11,722 nucleotides of DNA from Euperipatoides rowelli (taxonomy: Eukaryota > Onychophora > Udeonychophora > Euonychophora > Peripatopsidae). The stretch is from assembly GCA_003024985.2 (NCBI GenBank), contig PXIH01S0002688.1. One strand, written 5' to 3'. Positions 8,816-11,722 of this stretch are shown in pieces. The translations under genes were made by a program, and so were the position numbers. Every line of letters begins with the position of its first letter. The stretch's first letter is position 1. The notes beneath the pieces are model-generated. The model was not told the origin of the DNA and ran no database searches. It was given only the letters and a program-made list of their open reading frames with translations.

Positions 8816-10157
8816 ATGTCAACTGAAAGTGGTAGTCATGAAGTAGTCTTCAAGATGCAAGACGTGTTCACCAGCACCATGGTAGATGAAGACCCGGATG
8901 AAGCAGCAGCAACTAGAAGAGTTAGTCCTATAGTTATCCCTAGATTTAGTAAAATGAATGTGGAGTTAGCTCAGAAAGATAATTTAATAAAGGCATTAAG
9001 CGAAGAGTTGGGAAGGCAAGACAGTGAAATGACTAACCTTAAACAAGTGGTAGACGCATTGTGAGCCGAAATTGCCAAAACTGCACAGGCGCGGAGTACA
9101 AACTTAAACGAAGCGCAAACCAAGAAAACACAACTTGAAACTGCGAGCCTAGCCATGCAGCAAACGTTACAATTTAGTCCCAATAACCCCTTTAGGCCTC
9201 GAAGCCCAGAATTCCCTGACATTAGCGAGGAGATTAGTCCTTCTAACAAAGATTATGAGCGCGACCTCCCACCCTCTCATTGCTGCGGTCATAACGCCAA
9301 CCCGATCCATGTAGTGTGCCAATTACCTGATGGATGGAACTCACTATGCGGCCGTGACGCTCATCCGAGCTCGCCACATTCCAAATACTGGAAGGCGACT
9401 GTTTGGGATCGAAAGATTTATCACTGAGTTTAGGGCCTTAAAATCACAATACAACTGGCCTGAAACCAAAGCACGGTCGATCCTAGAAAAAAAGGATTGT
9501 AGGCAAGGCTAAGGCCATGTATATGGTGGGGCTAGGTAATCAAAACTTTTTGACCATAGAAGAGTGCTTACAAGACCTACAAAACTTGTTTTCGCTCCAA
9601 TTAGATTAGGAGCAAACAAGAAAACTATTTGATACCTGTACCCAAGCCCGTGATGAAACCATGGTAGGCTATCGCTTATGTTTATTCGCGTTAGCTGAGC
9701 CCTTACGACCATTGCCTGGCAGATCACTGGTTGAGTATCACAAATTGATACTGGAAAAATATAAGGATGGCATAAAACCTGACTTATCAATCGAATTAAT
9801 TAGGAAGGGCGACATTAGTTTAAAAGAGAGCGTGAAGTTCATGGAGGAAATTGAAAGTTCAAGATACACACAGCGAAATTACGAACGTGTAATGCTTTAA
9901 CCGTAGGCCCTCAAAACGTAAATGACACTAGCTTCACAACCCAATTAAACGCACTAAAGCTAGAAGTCACGGAATTAACCAAACTAAATAAGCAGATATT
10001 AGAGAGAGAAAGGAATAGGAGGCAGGTTATTTGTCACTTCTGCAAAAGGGCAGGTCACATAGAACGAAAGTGCCCTCAAAAGTCAACCTCGGTAAACGTG
10101 AACCCGACATCGACCGATAACTCTGCTTCGTTAAACCCCAACTTGCAGCATTCGTAG
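8816..10157 (+). pseudogene. Gag polyprotein gene, broken
   Basis: Gag builds the virus-like particle and packages the RNA. I chose the ATG at 8816 (MSTESGSHEV) because it has A at -3; an upstream GTG at 8804 is not a eukaryotic start. The N-terminal part has a heptad-like coiled coil (ELAQKDNLIKALSEELGRQD region, 8963-9061). A central helical domain follows (9400-9890, with segments such as FRALKSQYNWPETKARSILE and YRLCLFALAEPLRPL). The CCHC knuckle is at 10032-10073. Lesions: in-frame TGA 9062-9064, a frame change between 9315 and 9427, another at the A7 run 9487-9493, TAG 9607-9609, and a frame change near 9890. In the last frame gag ends at TAG 10155-10157. Gag sequences diverge fast, so identity rests on position and the knuckle. 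Confidence 0.8.
10032..10073 (+). other. CCHC zinc knuckle of Gag
   Basis: The frame reads CHFCKRAGHIERKC, a perfect C-X2-C-X4-H-X4-C retroviral-type zinc knuckle flanked by basic residues. It binds the genomic RNA in the nucleocapsid part of Gag. A predicted helix rich in E, K and L lies just before it (about 9940-10020). Confidence 0.9.
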
Positions 10158-10172
10158 GAGCCGTGAATGCTG
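10130..10172 (+). promoter_or_regulatory. candidate -1 programmed ribosomal frameshift signal (gag-pol)
   Basis: In the zinc-knuckle frame the codons TTA AAC preceded by G form GTTAAAC (10130-10136), a slippery heptamer known to work in equine arteritis virus. After a 9-base spacer comes a perfect 8-bp stem: CAGCATTC (10146-10153) with GAATGCTG (10165-10172). Its 11-base loop contains the gag-frame TAG (10155-10157). Slipping back one base at the heptamer enters the frame that is open to 10252 and, after a single TAA, continues to the protease DTG. Heptamer, spacer, stem and the gag stop just after it are all in the classical order. The alternative is a chance indel in a decayed copy, since other frame changes nearby lack such structure. 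Confidence 0.5.
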
Positions 10173-11567
10173 GTGTCATTAATCTCAACAAATTATTAGG
10201 ACCCCTGAGTTCTAACCCTTCCAAGCCCTCAGAAACAAAAGACACCAACATGTAACAGCTAACCAAAAAAGACTGGAAATTTGCTAACAAAAAGAAAAAG
10301 AATAAACGAGATCAAAAGCGCGAGAGCCAAGCCCAAGACACATGGACAAAAATAAAATGTTACTACAAAAAAAAAATAATCCACTTACCTGAATACACCA
10401 CGCCTAATCTATGGGAAATCTTAAAGGAAGATAATCCTGTAGAAAAATGCAAACAAAATAATCCAGAAAGATACTGTGCTAAAACTACCGTGATGAATAG
10501 TAGTATTAACATAGTGAAACGAAACAAAATGTCGGAGGGTGCATCTGGCAGACTGAACCAGAGCAAACAAAGGCCATATAAATGCAGTGAAAACAAAACG
10601 ACTACTACGGTTAAATTTGTAAATACCTTTGAAGACAAACCGATTATAACAGTAGAGGTCGCTGAAAAGAAAATTCATGCACTTCTAGACACGGGCACCG
10701 AGAATTGTCTCCTCAATGAAGGATGCATCAATGCAGAACAGTGTAGTAGCAAAACAATGGCGGTATCAATAAAATCACCAGTATCCGAGAGAACGTTAGA
10801 CGGACTGCTTACCCTAACTAAAATCAAAATAGCAGATAAACCAATCCATGTGCATAGTAAAAAATGCAAGCAAGGACCCCATTTCAATTGATACTCGGTT
10901 TTGACGTATGTAAAACATATGACGCCATCATAGACTGCGAAAATCGCACCGTTAAGTTTAAATTTGATGCACACAAGTCACATGACTCCACAAGATCATA
11001 TACACGTGAGAAAAACGAGATTTGCTGTGAAACCACTGCAACAAGACACAAACAAAATGGTGAATGTGAATTATACGAGCAGTTTAAAACCTCCGAACTA
11101 GGGTTAAGTAATACACATAGACATGCGCTAGAACAAATAATAACTAAACATAAAATATTAATAGAAGACGTGACAAACATGACAGGAGCAAATATACCAC
11201 CACCTTACGAGCCAAAATTCAAAAATGAAACACCAATATACCAAAGACAATACCGTATACCCCATACTTTATACGAACCGCTGAGACTACAACTAGACAA
11301 ACTAGAAAAAGCAAAGATAATGTACACAGCCCATACAACTCCCCAGTCTTAGTATTACCAAAAAAGGACTCTAAAGAAGTGAGAATATGCTTAGATTTGT
11401 GCAAAATGAATAAACAAATTGTAACCGAGCAATATCCGATTATGAGAATCGAAGATATCCTCGAAAACCTAGTGGGCACTCGTATCTTCAGTAGCCTAGA
11501 CTTGATTAATGGCTATTTAAACGTTAAACTAACTGAAGAAACTCAAAAGGAATTCGCTTTTAGCGTG
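10136..11567 (+). pseudogene. Pol: protease and N-terminal reverse transcriptase, broken and truncated
   Basis: Pol would cleave the polyprotein and copy RNA into DNA. In order: a linker with a basic lysine-rich stretch (10256-10330), an aspartic protease with LLDTGTEN (DTG at 10688-10696), the protease C-terminal motif LILGFDV (10888-10908, next frame), then the Ty3/Gypsy-type RT linker with YRIPHTLYEPLR (11251-11286). The RT fingers and palm follow in a third frame: SPYNSPVLVLPKKDS, RICLDLCKMN, and FSSLDLINGY, whose aspartate (11499-11501) is the first catalytic residue. Similarity ends after EFAFSV at 11567, before the YxDD box. Lesions: TAA 10253-10255, TGA 10889-10891 from a frame change near the A6 run at 10860, and a frame change near 11320-11330. 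The enzyme cannot be active as it stands. Confidence 0.9.
10253..10261 (+). promoter_or_regulatory. pol-frame TAA in a CARYYA readthrough context
   Basis: TAA is followed by CAG CTA, which fits CARYYA, the tobacco-mosaic-type context for leaky termination. The frame is open on both sides, from 10121 to 10252 and from 10256 to 10891, and reaches the protease without a shift. Stop-codon suppression is a known way for retroelements to make Gag-Pol, for example in murine leukaemia virus. A simple point mutation, such as CAA to TAA, in a decaying copy explains it equally well. Confidence 0.3.
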
Positions 11568-11722
11568 CTTTGTCAAGCTAAGAGCAGGTTAAAAATTTTC
11601 TTATTGTTTAGGATAATGAGGGGCTTTTTCTCTCAATCCTTTTTTTTTTGGACGATTCTGCCTGGATGTAGGTCCTTGTTGTTTTTGTTATTAAAATTTA
11701 AAACTATTATAAATAATTTGTT
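11568..11722. other. AT-rich sequence replacing the rest of RT
   Basis: After EFAFSV the frame stays open to the window edge but no longer resembles RT; the expected MPFGL-type segment is absent. A T10 run lies at 11640-11649. It may be flanking host DNA at a truncation, or another insertion interrupting pol. Confidence 0.5.

Larger units (their letters stand above)
6825..11567 (+). mobile_element. degenerate Ty3/Gypsy-type LTR retrotransposon, 3' part missing
   Basis: Gag with a CCHC knuckle, then an aspartic protease (DTG), then directly a reverse transcriptase on the same strand is the Ty3/Gypsy or retrovirus order. Copia elements place integrase before RT. The RT linker and fingers also read like Ty3/Gypsy. 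The coding part (8816-11567) is well supported. The left limit is uncertain: 6825 is the start of a possible LTR, judged from a TG start, a TATA box, a poly(A) signal and a possible primer-binding site. No RNase H, integrase, envelope or 3' LTR is in the window. Several stops and frame changes make this copy non-coding as it stands. Confidence 0.8.

Noticed and set aside
8971-9249. Minus-strand 92-codon frame
   Set aside because: It is the antisense shadow of gag, with no motif of its own.
10363-10974. Overlapping minus-strand frames of 85-99 codons
   Set aside because: They are antisense to the protease region, which has clear DTG and LILGFD motifs on the plus strand.

Overview
The window looks like nuclear DNA from an invertebrate animal. 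It is very AT-rich and mostly non-coding, with long A/T homopolymers, a splice-bounded exon candidate, a minisatellite and two classes of eukaryotic transposable element. There is no bacterial-style gene packing. The species cannot be named from the sequence. Three N bases near 8307-8319 mark a low-quality draft stretch.

Layout. 1 to about 540: end of a minisatellite built on a 21-bp unit, running off the left edge, with visible higher-order structure. About 541-3255: AT-rich non-coding DNA with one weak terminal-exon candidate near 1886. 3256-4011: a complete 756-bp non-autonomous DNA transposon of PIF/Harbinger type. It has imperfect 21-bp terminal inverted repeats, a TAA target duplication, subterminal repeats, a large inverted repeat and a short remnant of a MADF/Myb-SANT-like coding region. 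About 4015-6824: AT-rich DNA with a well-formed 71-bp internal exon candidate at 5744-5814. About 6825-11567: a degenerate Ty3/Gypsy-type LTR retrotransposon. A possible 5' LTR (TATA box, poly(A) signal) and a roughly 1-kb leader precede gag (coiled coil, CCHC zinc knuckle), the protease (DTG and LILGFD motifs) and the first part of the reverse transcriptase (RT). RT similarity stops abruptly near 11567. The last 155 bases are AT-rich DNA that I cannot assign.

How the retroelement works. Gag would form the particle, the zinc knuckle would bind RNA, and protease and RT would be made as a Gag-Pol fusion. This copy is broken by in-frame stops and frame changes, several at homopolymers. One frame change stands out. 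Just after the zinc knuckle lies the heptamer GTTAAAC, then 9 nt, then a perfect 8-bp stem whose loop holds the gag-frame TAG. A -1 slip there enters the frame that reaches the protease. This is the layout of a programmed -1 frameshift signal and is the most interesting item in the window. A little further on, the pol-frame TAA is followed by CAGCTA, which matches the CARYYA readthrough context. That could be a second recoding signal or, more simply, a mutated codon.
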